Notes: generated from the sequence alone by a model not told the origin. A stretch of DNA of 24,579 nt from Ruminococcus sp. UBA7477 (GCA_002479715.1 DLOT01000048.1:32423-57001), one strand, 5' to 3'; positions 8,222-15,444 are shown, counted from the first letter of the stretch. Numbers and translations: made by a program.

Positions 8222-9979
8222 TTACTTTACGCTGACAGCGCCGAATTTGCAGTTGGCGGCACACTGACCGCACTTAATACACAAGGTCTGGTCGATGACA
8301 TGCGGTTTTCTTACTTCTCCGCTGATTGCCTTTGCGGGACAATTTCTTGCACACAGAGTGCAGCCCTTGCATTTATCGCTGTCTATATTATATCTCAAAA
8401 GTGCCCGACATTCATGAGCGGGGCAGGTTTTATCCTTAATGTGTGCCTCATACTCGTTTCTGAAATATTTGAGTGTCGTCAAAACAGGGTTGGGAGCAGT
8501 CTGACCGAGACCGCAAAGCGCGCCCTCCTTAATTGCCGAACACAGCTCCTCAAGGGCTTCGATATCGCCCTCTCTTCCCTCTCCTTCAACGATTCTTGTA
8601 AGGATCTCCTGCATACGCTTTGTGCCGATACGGCAATGAACGCACTTGCCGCAGGACTCCTTTGCGGTAAAGTCAAGGAAGAATTTTGCCATGCCGACCA
8701 TACAGGTCGAATCGTCCATAACGACCATTCCGCCGCTTCCCATTATAGCACCGGTCGCCGAGAGCTTCTTATAATCTATAACAGTGTCAAGCAGCTCAGC
8801 GGGGATACATCCGCCGGAAGGGCCTCCCATCTGAACAGCCTTGAATGTTCCGTCGTTCTTGATGCCGCCGCCGATGTCAAAGATAACATCACGCAAAGTC
8901 TTGCCCATCGGGATCTCGACAAGGCCGCCGCGTCTGATCTTGCCTGTCAGCGCGAACACCTTTGTTCCCTTTGAGTCCGGCGTTCCCATTGCAGCAAAGG
9001 CTTCTCCGCCGTTTTCGATTATCCATGCAACATTAGCGAATGTTTCGACATTATTGATATTAGAAGGCATCTGCCAATAACCCTTCTGTGCCGGGAAAGG
9101 AGGCTTCAGTCTGGGCATTCCTCTTTCGCCCTCGAGCGAAGCGATAAGTGCTGTTTCCTCACCGCATACAAACGCTCCTGCGCCGGCTTTAATCCGAAAG
9201 TCGCAGCAAAAATCGGTTCCCAAAATATTCTCGCCGATATATCCTGCTTTTTCAGCCTGAGCAATAGCTTTTTTCAGTCTGACAATAGCAAGCGGATACT
9301 CTGCTCTTACATAAACAACCGCTTCCGAAGCTCCGATAGCATACGCTCCGATAAGCATTCCCTCAATAAGGCCGTGGGGATCGCTTTCGATTACCGCTCT
9401 GTCCATAAACGCTCCGGGGTCGCCCTCGTCGGCATTACAGATAAGATATTTCTTTCCGCCCTCGGGACATCTCGACTGCCTTGCGGCATTCCACTTAAAC
9501 CAAGTCGGAAAGCCGGCGCCGCCCCTTCCTGCAAGACCGGAGATCTTTATCGTTTCGATAACCTGCTCGGGAGTTTCGCCCTTTAATACTTTTTCAAGCG
9601 ACTTATAGCCGCCGGCTGATATGTATTCTTCTATGCTTTCGGGATCCAATACTCCGCAATGACGGAGCGCGATCCTGGTCTGTTTGGCAAGAAACTCTTT
9701 ATCCTCATCGGAAATCTCCAGCGACGCAAGCTTTGTCATATCACCGCTCTTAACGGCGTCCGCAATAGTTTCCGCGTCGTTTTCCGAAACCTTAACAAGC
9801 CTGTGAAGCCTGCCGTCGTCCTCATAAACATCAACGATCGGCTCAAGATAGCACATTCCTATGCAGCCCGTAATCCCGGGAATTATACCGCTTCCGCTCA
9901 AGGCATCGGTCAAAGCCTTTGAAACCTTTGCAGCGCCGGCCGCTATACCGCAGCTGCCCTGACCTACTGTAATCTTCAT
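8222..9979 (-). CDS. NuoF/HydB-like NADH-binding flavoprotein subunit with C-terminal ferredoxin domain
   Basis: A 585-residue HydB-type subunit that oxidises or reduces NAD(H) through FMN. It begins with a thioredoxin-like [2Fe-2S] domain of about 85 residues in which only three cysteines (C10, C39, C43) are at ligand-like positions. The NuoF core has GRGGAGFP (151-158, FMN site), NADEGDPGAFMDR (182-194) and GAGAFVCGEETAL (266-278). The [4Fe-4S] site is ESCGKCVHCRIGT with C443, C446, C449 and C489. The C-terminal domain binds two [4Fe-4S] clusters (C537/540/543/547 and C567/570/573/577), as in HydB of multimeric hydrogenases but not NuoF of complex I. Its GGAGG site lies at the end of the NuoE-like gene and only 3 bases separate the two, so translation is probably coupled. 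Confidence 0.93.
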   Translation of the reverse strand: MKITVGQGSCGIAAGAAKVSKALTDALSGSGIIPGITGCIGMCYLEPIVDVYEDDGRLHRLVKVSENDAETIADAVKSGDMTKLASLEISDEDKEFLAKQTRIALRHCGVLDPESIEEYISAGGYKSLEKVLKGETPEQVIETIKISGLAGRGGAGFPTWFKWNAARQSRCPEGGKKYLICNADEGDPGAFMDRAVIESDPHGLIEGMLIGAYAIGASEAVVYVRAEYPLAIVRLKKAIAQAEKAGYIGENILGTDFCCDFRIKAGAGAFVCGEETALIASLEGERGMPRLKPPFPAQKGYWQMPSNINNVETFANVAWIIENGGEAFAAMGTPDSKGTKVFALTGKIRRGGLVEIPMGKTLRDVIFDIGGGIKNDGTFKAVQMGGPSGGCIPAELLDTVIDYKKLSATGAIMGSGGMVVMDDSTCMVGMAKFFLDFTAKESCGKCVHCRIGTKRMQEILTRIVEGEGREGDIEALEELCSAIKEGALCGLGQTAPNPVLTTLKYFRNEYEAHIKDKTCPAHECRALLRYNIDSDKCKGCTLCARNCPAKAISGEVRKPHVIDQTLCIKCGQCAANCKFGAVSVK

Positions 9980-9982
9980 GCT

Positions 9983-10462
9983 TTACGCCTCCTTAGCCTT
10001 AATATCGGCAATGATCTTCTTGACCTTGTCGGGGGTCAGCGAACCATAGGTTTCGTCGTTTATCATCATGACCGGTGACAGCGAACAGCAGCCCAGACAG
10101 GCAACAAAGGTCAGCGAAAACAGCCCATCCTCTGTGGTCTGACCGTCTGTGATACCCAATGCTTCATAAACCGCCTTCGCGATCATGTCACTGCCGTTGA
10201 CATGGCAGGCAGTTCCTTTGCAAAGCAAAATCAGATACTTGCCGATAGGCGTAAATCTGAACTGAGTATAGAACGTGGCGACACCCATTACTCTTGCCGG
10301 TGAACAGTCGGTCGCCTCAGCAACGCGGTAGATCGCCTCAGAAGGCAAATATCCGTAAATCTCCTGAACATTTTGCAAAATTGTTATCAAACTGCCCTTA
10401 ACGCCCGCATACTCCTTGAGCACAGGCTCAATAAGCGACAGGTCGATAGCTTTATCTGTCAT
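9983..10462 (-). CDS. NuoE/HydC-like [2Fe-2S] subunit
   Basis: A 159-residue thioredoxin-like ferredoxin subunit, first gene of the operon. The [2Fe-2S] ligands have the classic layout: C81 and C86 (CKGTACH), C122 and C126 (ACLGCC). The N-terminal helical part (LITILQNVQEIYGYLP, VMGVATFYTQF) is typical of NuoE/HydC. It pairs with the NuoF-like subunit and relays electrons from FMN. The ATG at 10460-10462 is chosen over one 9 codons upstream because GGAGG lies 8 bases before it. A strong promoter is at 10500-10528. Confidence 0.93.
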   Translation of the reverse strand: MTDKAIDLSLIEPVLKEYAGVKGSLITILQNVQEIYGYLPSEAIYRVAEATDCSPARVMGVATFYTQFRFTPIGKYLILLCKGTACHVNGSDMIAKAVYEALGITDGQTTEDGLFSLTFVACLGCCSLSPVMMINDETYGSLTPDKVKKIIADIKAKEA

Positions 10463-10499
10463 TTCAATTTCCTCCAATCGTAATCGCACTTACTTTAAC

Positions 10500-10528
10500 A
10501 TTATAGCACACTCGCTCAGATAGTTCAA
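10500..10528 (-). promoter_or_regulatory. Strong sigma-A promoter of the nuoE-nuoF-oxidoreductase operon
   Basis: On the minus strand TTGAAC (10523-10528) and a perfect TATAAT (10500-10505) are 17 bases apart, about 38 bases before the first start codon. It is the only convincing promoter upstream of the five genes down to 4593. The rest of the spacer, 10529-10648, shows only weak inverted repeats and no convincing terminator. Confidence 0.8.
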
Positions 10529-10648
10529 CATTTTTTTCAAATTTTCTCAGAGAAGTTTTTTACAAAAGCTTTACCTGCATTCCCGATAAACGGCTCACGG
10601 TTTCATCAACTGAGCAAACCGAAAAACATAATAAACATGGCAACGGCT

Positions 10649-11761
10649 TTAACTGTTTTCCGTTGGATCAACGTCTATAACGACGATCTCGGATACACAG
10701 CCTGTTTTAAATCTCAGCGACCAGCAGCCTATCCCTGAGGAAACTATGAAATCGGTATTTCGGCGCCGCTCAAGACCATAGGTAGCGTCATTTACTCCGA
10801 ACAGTTCGCCTGCGCGCAATACGGGAATAAGCTGTCCGCCGTGAGTGTGCCCTGACAATACAAGATCAGCCCCCGCCGCAGCAAGCTCGTCATAATCGTG
10901 AGGCTGATGATCTAAAACGATGATATATTCATCGGCATCTACTGAGCCTATAATGCTTTCGGCACTCTCAGCCCCCTGTGACCTATCCTTTCTGCCGACG
11001 ACCGTATAGCCCTTCCCGGTGGACACCCAGTCATCCTCCAGAACAGTAACTCCGTTATCTTCCAGATTCTCTTTAAGCTCCCCCGCCGTCCAGCCGCGCT
11101 CTTCAGCCGATGAATATCCGCTGTCGTGATTGCCCCAGACGAAATAGACTCCTGCCGTAGTTTCGAGCTTAGAAAGGGCCTTACAGCCCATAAGCATCTG
11201 CGAACGTTCTGTACTGTCATCGACATAATCGCCTGTTATCACAACTATGTCAGGACAAAGAGCGTTTATCTCGTCGATACATTTTTCAAACTTCTGTGCG
11301 CTCAAAGCGCTGCCGCTTCCCAGATGCGAGTCGGATATCTGCACTATACGGAGCGGCTCTGTGTCCTTATCGGTGGTCAGTGAATAATCGGTAATAACAA
11401 TATTGTGAGCCGAATACCAGCCAAAGCACATATAAGCCGTTGTAATTACCAGAGCAAAACAGCCGGCGATATAATGCTTTGGTCTTTTTTTGCGTATTTT
11501 GTTGACCAACGCGCCGATGCCGTCGCAAAGCAGCCAGAATATAACAAGGTGAATCAGGCAGACCACCGCGTTCATAGCGTTAAGGGTAAACCAAATCACC
11601 AGACCGAGAGCAATGACCGAACCATCTGCAAGGAGCAGCCGTTTTATTCTGCTTTCCCCGGCAAGCCTTTTGACATAGCCGAACTTGGCAAACCTGTTGA
11701 AAAGATACAAGGCGCTCGCTATGCCAGCCAAAGCCAGTCCTAAGAAAATTGCGGTCCACAT
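10649..11761 (-). CDS. YkuE-like membrane metallophosphoesterase
   Basis: A 370-residue protein. The N-terminal 120 residues carry about four transmembrane segments; the rest is a calcineurin-like phosphoesterase domain. Metal-binding motifs appear in order: DSHLG (D144, H146), GDYVDD (D178), GNHD (N211, H212), LDHQPHD and SGHTHGGQ (H305, H307). The family binds two metal ions and hydrolyses phosphate esters; the substrate here is unknown, and some YkuE-like proteins have been linked to envelope lipids. The start at 11759-11761 has AGGAGG 13 bases upstream, longer than usual, and that site overlaps the TAG stop of the preceding gene, so the two are probably translationally coupled. Confidence 0.9.
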   Translation of the reverse strand: MWTAIFLGLALAGIASALYLFNRFAKFGYVKRLAGESRIKRLLLADGSVIALGLVIWFTLNAMNAVVCLIHLVIFWLLCDGIGALVNKIRKKRPKHYIAGCFALVITTAYMCFGWYSAHNIVITDYSLTTDKDTEPLRIVQISDSHLGSGSALSAQKFEKCIDEINALCPDIVVITGDYVDDSTERSQMLMGCKALSKLETTAGVYFVWGNHDSGYSSAEERGWTAGELKENLEDNGVTVLEDDWVSTGKGYTVVGRKDRSQGAESAESIIGSVDADEYIIVLDHQPHDYDELAAAGADLVLSGHTHGGQLIPVLRAGELFGVNDATYGLERRRNTDFIVSSGIGCWSLRFKTGCVSEIVVIDVDPTENS

Positions 11762-11778
11762 AGGCGTTATATTTCCTC

Positions 11779-13404
11779 CTAAAAGCTCTCTATGATCCCC
11801 CTGATGCCTTTTTCCTTGAAAATCTGTTTGTAATAGTCAAGCTCCTCGGTAATAAGGCTGTCTATGACCTGCATTCCGAGCAGCTCAACGGGCGCCTGAT
11901 CGTCGGTAAGGACCCGACCGTTTCCGCTCTCATAAACGCATATCTCGGCATAGATCCGGCTCATCAGATTGTGCAGGTCCTCGTTTTCCAAGGCTTGGCG
12001 CTTTGAATCAAACCGTGAAAGCATATCCGGATCATTGGAGGCAAAAAGCTCCCTGTTGGTCGAACCTTTAACGTCGACCGTGTAGACACATGAAAAGACT
12101 TCGCAGATCGTATCGCCAAGGCAATCGTTTATACTGCCGGACTTATCCGACTTCATATTCATATTTACGACCATAACGCCGCCCTCTTTCAGATGCGAAC
12201 GGACCAGCTTAAAAAACTCTACCGATGACATCTGAAACGGAATTGTGATATCCTGATAAGCGTCCACCATGATAACATCATATTTCTTGTCGGAAACGTT
12301 AAGATAGGCACGTCCGTCATAGGTCGTGACGCCGGTGCTTTCAGGAAGATCAAAATATTCGTATGCAAGCGCTGTGATCTTTTCGTCTATCTCGACGCCT
12401 TCAACGGTTATATTATCAAAATATTCACCGCACTGCTTGGCATATGTACCTGTACCCATACCGAGGATCAGAATATCCGTCTGCTCCTCCGTATCCGCCA
12501 TGAGAGGCGCGGCCATGGCATAATCATAGTACAGCCCCGAAAGGCCGCCTGACTTATCATATACCGACTGGACGCCGAAAAGCACATTGGTTGAAAGGAT
12601 CGTTCTGTCGCCCTCTTCACGGACTTGCAGATAGTTATACACCGACTCGCCCTCATATGCCAGATCATCCTCCCAGAATGCAAAGCCAAGCGAAAGCGAA
12701 AAAACACAGCACACCGCAAACAGAACGGCTGAAACAGCGCTTTTTATATATCCGCGTTTACAGCTGATAAAATAAACGACCGATAAGACCAGCAGGATCC
12801 CGGAAAAGATCAGAAACGTCGCAGCCGTTCCGACGGCAGGGATAGAAATAAATGTCGGAACAAATGTACCGATAATACTGCCGATGGTATTGGAAGCGTT
12901 CAGTCTGCCGACGATTTTACCGCTGTCGTCAAGGCTGTCAACAGTATATTTCACAAGTGACGGAGTTACCGTTCCGAGAAGAAACAGAGGATAAACAAAT
13001 ATCAGCATACAAGCTAAAAATGCCGCCCATATCAGGAAGTTGGTGCTGACTGTTACAACCAACAGACCCGACACAGCGACGATCACAAGCTTTCCGAAAA
13101 ACGGAATAGCCGCGATCCACACTGCGGCGATCAGCAATCTGCCGTACAGCTTGTCAGGATCGGGATTTTTGTCGGCTGAAGAACCTCCGTAAAGATTGCC
13201 CAGAGCCATAGCTATCATGATCGTTCCTATGATGATAGTCCACACGATCTGAGACGAGCTGAAATACGGAGCCAAAAGCCTGCTTGCACCCAGCTCAACG
13301 GCCATTACCGACATACCCGAAAAAAACTCAGTCAGATAAAGATAGATCTTTGATTTCAATATAGCGCAATCATGGGCAGTATGCGCCGAGTTTTCCATTC
13401 TCAT
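11779..13404 (-). CDS. Membrane-bound spermidine-synthase-like methyltransferase-fold protein
   Basis: A 541-residue protein in two halves. Residues 15-245 form a set of transmembrane helices resembling a transporter half (ELGASRLLAPYFSSS, GRLNASNTIGSIIGT). Residues about 250-541 are a SpeE-like Rossmann domain with LGMGTGTYAK (314-323), VEGVEIDEKI (334-343), YDGRAYL (362-368) and YDVIMVDAYQD (375-385). Membrane-fused spermidine-synthase-like proteins are common in bacteria, but their aminopropyl-transfer activity is mostly untested, so calling it spermidine synthase would overstate the evidence. The ATG at 13402-13404 is chosen because GGGGGAG lies about 5 bases upstream; an in-frame ATG 12 codons earlier has no site. 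It precedes the phosphoesterase by 17 bases, forming a two-gene operon driven from 13453-13481. Confidence 0.85.
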   Translation of the reverse strand: MRMENSAHTAHDCAILKSKIYLYLTEFFSGMSVMAVELGASRLLAPYFSSSQIVWTIIIGTIMIAMALGNLYGGSSADKNPDPDKLYGRLLIAAVWIAAIPFFGKLVIVAVSGLLVVTVSTNFLIWAAFLACMLIFVYPLFLLGTVTPSLVKYTVDSLDDSGKIVGRLNASNTIGSIIGTFVPTFISIPAVGTAATFLIFSGILLVLSVVYFISCKRGYIKSAVSAVLFAVCCVFSLSLGFAFWEDDLAYEGESVYNYLQVREEGDRTILSTNVLFGVQSVYDKSGGLSGLYYDYAMAAPLMADTEEQTDILILGMGTGTYAKQCGEYFDNITVEGVEIDEKITALAYEYFDLPESTGVTTYDGRAYLNVSDKKYDVIMVDAYQDITIPFQMSSVEFFKLVRSHLKEGGVMVVNMNMKSDKSGSINDCLGDTICEVFSCVYTVDVKGSTNRELFASNDPDMLSRFDSKRQALENEDLHNLMSRIYAEICVYESGNGRVLTDDQAPVELLGMQVIDSLITEELDYYKQIFKEKGIRGIIESF

Positions 13405-13452
13405 TATCGCTCCCCCGTAAAAAATAATATAGCTGCACATATACGCTTTATT

Positions 13453-13481
13453 ATTTTAGCATATTATTTCGGCTTTTGCAA
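13453..13481 (-). promoter_or_regulatory. Probable sigma-A promoter of the spermidine-synthase-like/phosphoesterase operon
   Basis: On the minus strand TTGCAA (13476-13481) and TAAAAT (13453-13458) are 17 bases apart, with an extended -10 TG. It lies about 50 bases upstream of the chosen start. The spacer from 13482 to 13646 shows no gene that I can support. Confidence 0.6.
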
Positions 13482-13646
13482 CTTTTTTTATAAATATAAC
13501 GGAAAATCACGCGATCATACATTTAAAACGCTTCATTTTTGTACAGTATATTATTGCGATGTTTTCTGTGAACAGCGTCTTTTTGCAGATATGTCTCACG
13601 GAGCGCCTTTAAAGTTGGTTAATTCTTTTAAATTTATGATTAGGGA

Positions 13647-13675
13647 TTGACAAAACTCAGACGGTGGTGTATAAT
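13647..13675 (+). promoter_or_regulatory. Consensus sigma-A promoter of tRNA-Pro
   Basis: TTGACA (13647-13652) and TATAAT (13670-13675) are both perfect consensus hexamers, 17 bases apart. The -10 ends 11 bases before the mature tRNA 5' end, so the leader is only a few bases. Confidence 0.9.
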
Positions 13676-13686
13676 ATATTAGGCTT

Positions 13687-13763
13687 CGAGGTGTGGCTCA
13701 GTTTGGTAGAGCGCTGCGTTCGGGACGCAGAGGTCGTGGGTTCAAGTCCCGTCACCTCGACCA
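13687..13763 (+). tRNA. tRNA-Pro (anticodon CGG)
   Basis: A 77-base cloverleaf with encoded CCA. The acceptor stem CGAGGTG pairs with CACCTCG, the D stem GCTC with GAGC, the anticodon stem CTGCG with CGCAG around the loop TTCGGGA (anticodon CGG at 13721-13723), and the T arm is GTGGG/CCCGT with TTCAAGT. The C1-G72 pair and this loop fit proline. It is a single-tRNA transcript with its own promoter and terminator. Confidence 0.96.
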
Positions 13764-13782
13764 GCGAGTAAAATCAGCAAAG

Positions 13783-13826
13783 CCGCGATTTTTCGTATTT
13801 TCTGCGATTAATCGCGGTTTTCTTTT
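13783..13826 (+). terminator. Terminator of tRNA-Pro
   Basis: CCGCGATT (13783-13790) pairs perfectly with AATCGCGG (13810-13817), followed at once by TTTTCTTTT. It lies 20 bases after the tRNA. Confidence 0.85.
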
Positions 13827-13908
13827 GCTTTGAATGTTAAAATATTGGTAATATTTATCATGATTTTGACGCTTTTATGCGTTATTTTTAAAAAAATATG
13901 ACATACAC

Positions 13909-13951
13909 ACGCCCTCCGAGGATTTCTCCTTGGAGGGCGTTTTTCTTTTTA
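13909..13951 (+). terminator. Strong hairpin terminator with no adjacent plus-strand gene
   Basis: A 14-bp stem with a single G-T wobble (13909-13922 with 13927-13940), loop TTTC, followed by TTTTCTTTTT. The T tract points to plus-strand transcripts, yet no plus-strand gene lies between it and the tRNA terminator. It may be a second stop for tRNA readthrough, or also act for the convergent patatin gene, although the minus strand lacks an adjacent T run. Confidence 0.75.
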
Positions 13952-13973
13952 GTATTATTAGCTTGAAATATCA

Positions 13974-14816
13974 TTAGGCTTTCAAAAACTCTTTGATTTT
14001 TTCGCCGTCACGGATTCCCGATTCATACAGCTTATTCAGTGACGCTTTATCCTTATGGAGAGTATCTACGCCGAATGTATCCTCAGGTGACAGAATCAAC
14101 AGCTTTCCATGCTGTGCATATGACCGTGCTAATGCAACGCCGTTGTTGTAATGCTCAGCACGCAGCCGAAATTGTTCTGCCGCTAGAGGGTATTTCTTTT
14201 GAATACGGTCAGCAAGTTTTTCATCGTTTCCGACCTCTCTCGGCTTATCCGCCGGTTTTGTCAAAATCAAAACGACCTTATCACAACCTAGTTCAAACGC
14301 CTTTTTCACAGGAACAGGGTCGCCCAATGCACCGTCATAATACAGTTTGCCTCCTATGGGATAGGGTTTGCAGACAAACGGAATAGATGATGACGCTTTA
14401 AACGGATCATAGCTGTCTTGCGACAGATCCTTCTTGAAAAAGTAGTGCGGCTTACCGGTTTCGGCATCGGTAGCGATAATGCAAAACTCCATGGGATTTT
14501 CCGCCATTGCTTCATAGTCCAGTGGATTTTCTCCGTCGTGATCGCTTAATGTTCCGTAAACATAATCCATATCAATATATGATTTTTTGAAGATGAAATT
14601 CCGCAAACTCGCATATTGCTTGCGAAAGGCGTATTCGGTATAAAACACATAGTTCCGCCCGCGCTGTCTTGAAATAAAAGAGGCTAAGTTTGCGCTTCCT
14701 GCGGATATTCCTATCCCAAGATTAAAAGTAAGTGCATTGTCCTGGCAGTAATCCAATATGCCCGTGGCATAAATGCCGCGAAAACCGCCGCCTACATCTA
14801 TAACACCTGTTTTCAT
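13974..14816 (-). CDS. Patatin-like phospholipase/esterase (YjjU-type)
   Basis: A 280-residue patatin-fold hydrolase. Motifs: GGGFRG (9-14, oxyanion loop), GISAG (36-40, nucleophile Ser38 in GxSxG) and DGA (D161, the second half of the Ser-Asp dyad, in YYDGALGDPVPV). The C-terminal part with EQFRLRAEHYNNG and a PEDTFGVDTL stretch resembles the E. coli YjjU / COG4667 group of predicted esterases. It probably hydrolyses lipid or ester substrates in the cytoplasm; the true substrate is unknown. The ATG at 14814-14816 is chosen because AAGGAAG lies 7 bases upstream. It has its own promoter with a palindrome over the -35. I see no CBASS-type cyclase nearby, so a defence role is not supported. Confidence 0.88.
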   Translation of the reverse strand: MKTGVIDVGGGFRGIYATGILDYCQDNALTFNLGIGISAGSANLASFISRQRGRNYVFYTEYAFRKQYASLRNFIFKKSYIDMDYVYGTLSDHDGENPLDYEAMAENPMEFCIIATDAETGKPHYFFKKDLSQDSYDPFKASSSIPFVCKPYPIGGKLYYDGALGDPVPVKKAFELGCDKVVLILTKPADKPREVGNDEKLADRIQKKYPLAAEQFRLRAEHYNNGVALARSYAQHGKLLILSPEDTFGVDTLHKDKASLNKLYESGIRDGEKIKEFLKA

Positions 14817-14832
14817 ATTTACACTTCCTTGC

Positions 14833-14861
14833 ATATTAACACAGTTTATTGTTATTAACAA
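14833..14861 (-). promoter_or_regulatory. Promoter of the patatin-like gene with palindrome over the -35
   Basis: On the minus strand TTGTTA (14856-14861) and TAATAT (14833-14838) are 17 bases apart with an extended -10 TG. The -35 is one arm of a perfect 13-base palindrome, TTGTTA-A-TAACAA (14849-14861), which could be an operator. Confidence 0.55.
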
Positions 14862-14887
14862 GAACTATATCAATATAACATGAATTA

Positions 14888-15055
14888 TCACACCTTTTCT
14901 ATAATCTCCTTAGCCTCATGAAAGGCAGCTAATTCCTCAATCGCAGCATCAATACCTTTGTAACCGTTAAAATCGGAATTGAATATATTTTTTTCTTTAA
15001 TAATAAGTTTTTTGGTTCTCCAGTCCAGATCACTTAACGATCTCAGATATCTCAT
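14888..15055 (-). CDS. Possible 55-residue small protein overlapping the XRE gene
   Basis: An ATG at 15053-15055 opens a 55-codon frame ending in TGA at 14888-14890. It overlaps the last 26 bases of the XRE gene in another frame. The product is highly charged and its second half (from GIDAAIEELAAFHEAKE) looks like an amphipathic helix, which is more protein-like than a random frame. There is no good ribosome site, so it would depend on coupling to the XRE gene, or it may be the degraded tail of a larger gene. I recognise no family. Confidence 0.35.
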   Translation of the reverse strand: MRYLRSLSDLDWRTKKLIIKEKNIFNSDFNGYKGIDAAIEELAAFHEAKEIIEKV

Positions 15056-15359
15056 TAACTATATTTAAAATATGCTGCTGGTCTTCATCGCTCATATCCA
15101 GCACATTGTAATATATCTGTAAAGCAATAGAAGAATTATCAACATCGGCAGTAAAACATTCAAACAGCTTTGCAATAGAAATGTCAAGTCCGCGCGACAG
15201 CTTTTGTATGCTTTCGAGAGAGATATTCTTTTCGCCGCGTTCGATCTGCCCTATATATGTGGAGTGCAATCCGCAGCGTTCAGCAAGCTCTTCTTGACTT
15301 AGCTTTAAATCCTTGCGGAATTTTTTGACCTGTCTGCCGAATGTCACTGCAATTTTCAT
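15030..15359 (-). CDS. XRE-family transcriptional regulator (C-protein-like)
   Basis: A 109-residue protein with a Cro/CI-type helix-turn-helix at about residues 10-64: LKLSQEELAERCGLHSTYIGQIERGEKNISLESIQKL contains both HTH helices and the usual IERG turn, in segments below. The domain most resembles restriction-modification controller (C) proteins, but no methyltransferase or endonuclease is present here. About 45 further residues of acidic, helical character follow. The ATG at 15357-15359 has AGGAG 8 bases upstream. It is divergent from the gene at 15504, and repeated GACTAT boxes lie between, so self- or cross-regulation of the divergent unit is likely but unproven. Confidence 0.88.
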   Translation of the reverse strand: MKIAVTFGRQVKKFRKDLKLSQEELAERCGLHSTYIGQIERGEKNISLESIQKLSRGLDISIAKLFECFTADVDNSSIALQIYYNVLDMSDEDQQHILNIVNEISEIVK

Positions 15360-15415
15360 ATTATCATCTCCTAAAAATAAGACTATAGTATTTAAAATTT
15401 TTATTCAACAGACTA

Positions 15416-15444
15416 TTGACTTTATTTTACTCTTATGATATACT
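15416..15444 (+). promoter_or_regulatory. Strong sigma-A promoter of the hypothetical/membrane gene unit
   Basis: TTGACT (15416-15421) and TATACT (15439-15444) are 17 bases apart. It lies about 60 bases upstream of the start at 15504. A GACTAT box (15411-15416) touches the -35, and a second lies 30 bases away at 15381-15386. Confidence 0.75.

Noticed and set aside
8192..8974. A 260-codon plus-strand open frame opposite the NuoF-like gene
   Set aside because: It is a shadow of the ferredoxin-rich 3' half of a well-supported gene and resembles no known protein.
13372..13650. A 92-codon plus-strand frame before the tRNA gene
   Set aside because: It runs across the start of the spermidine-synthase-like gene and two promoters, lacks a ribosome site and has an unconvincing composition.
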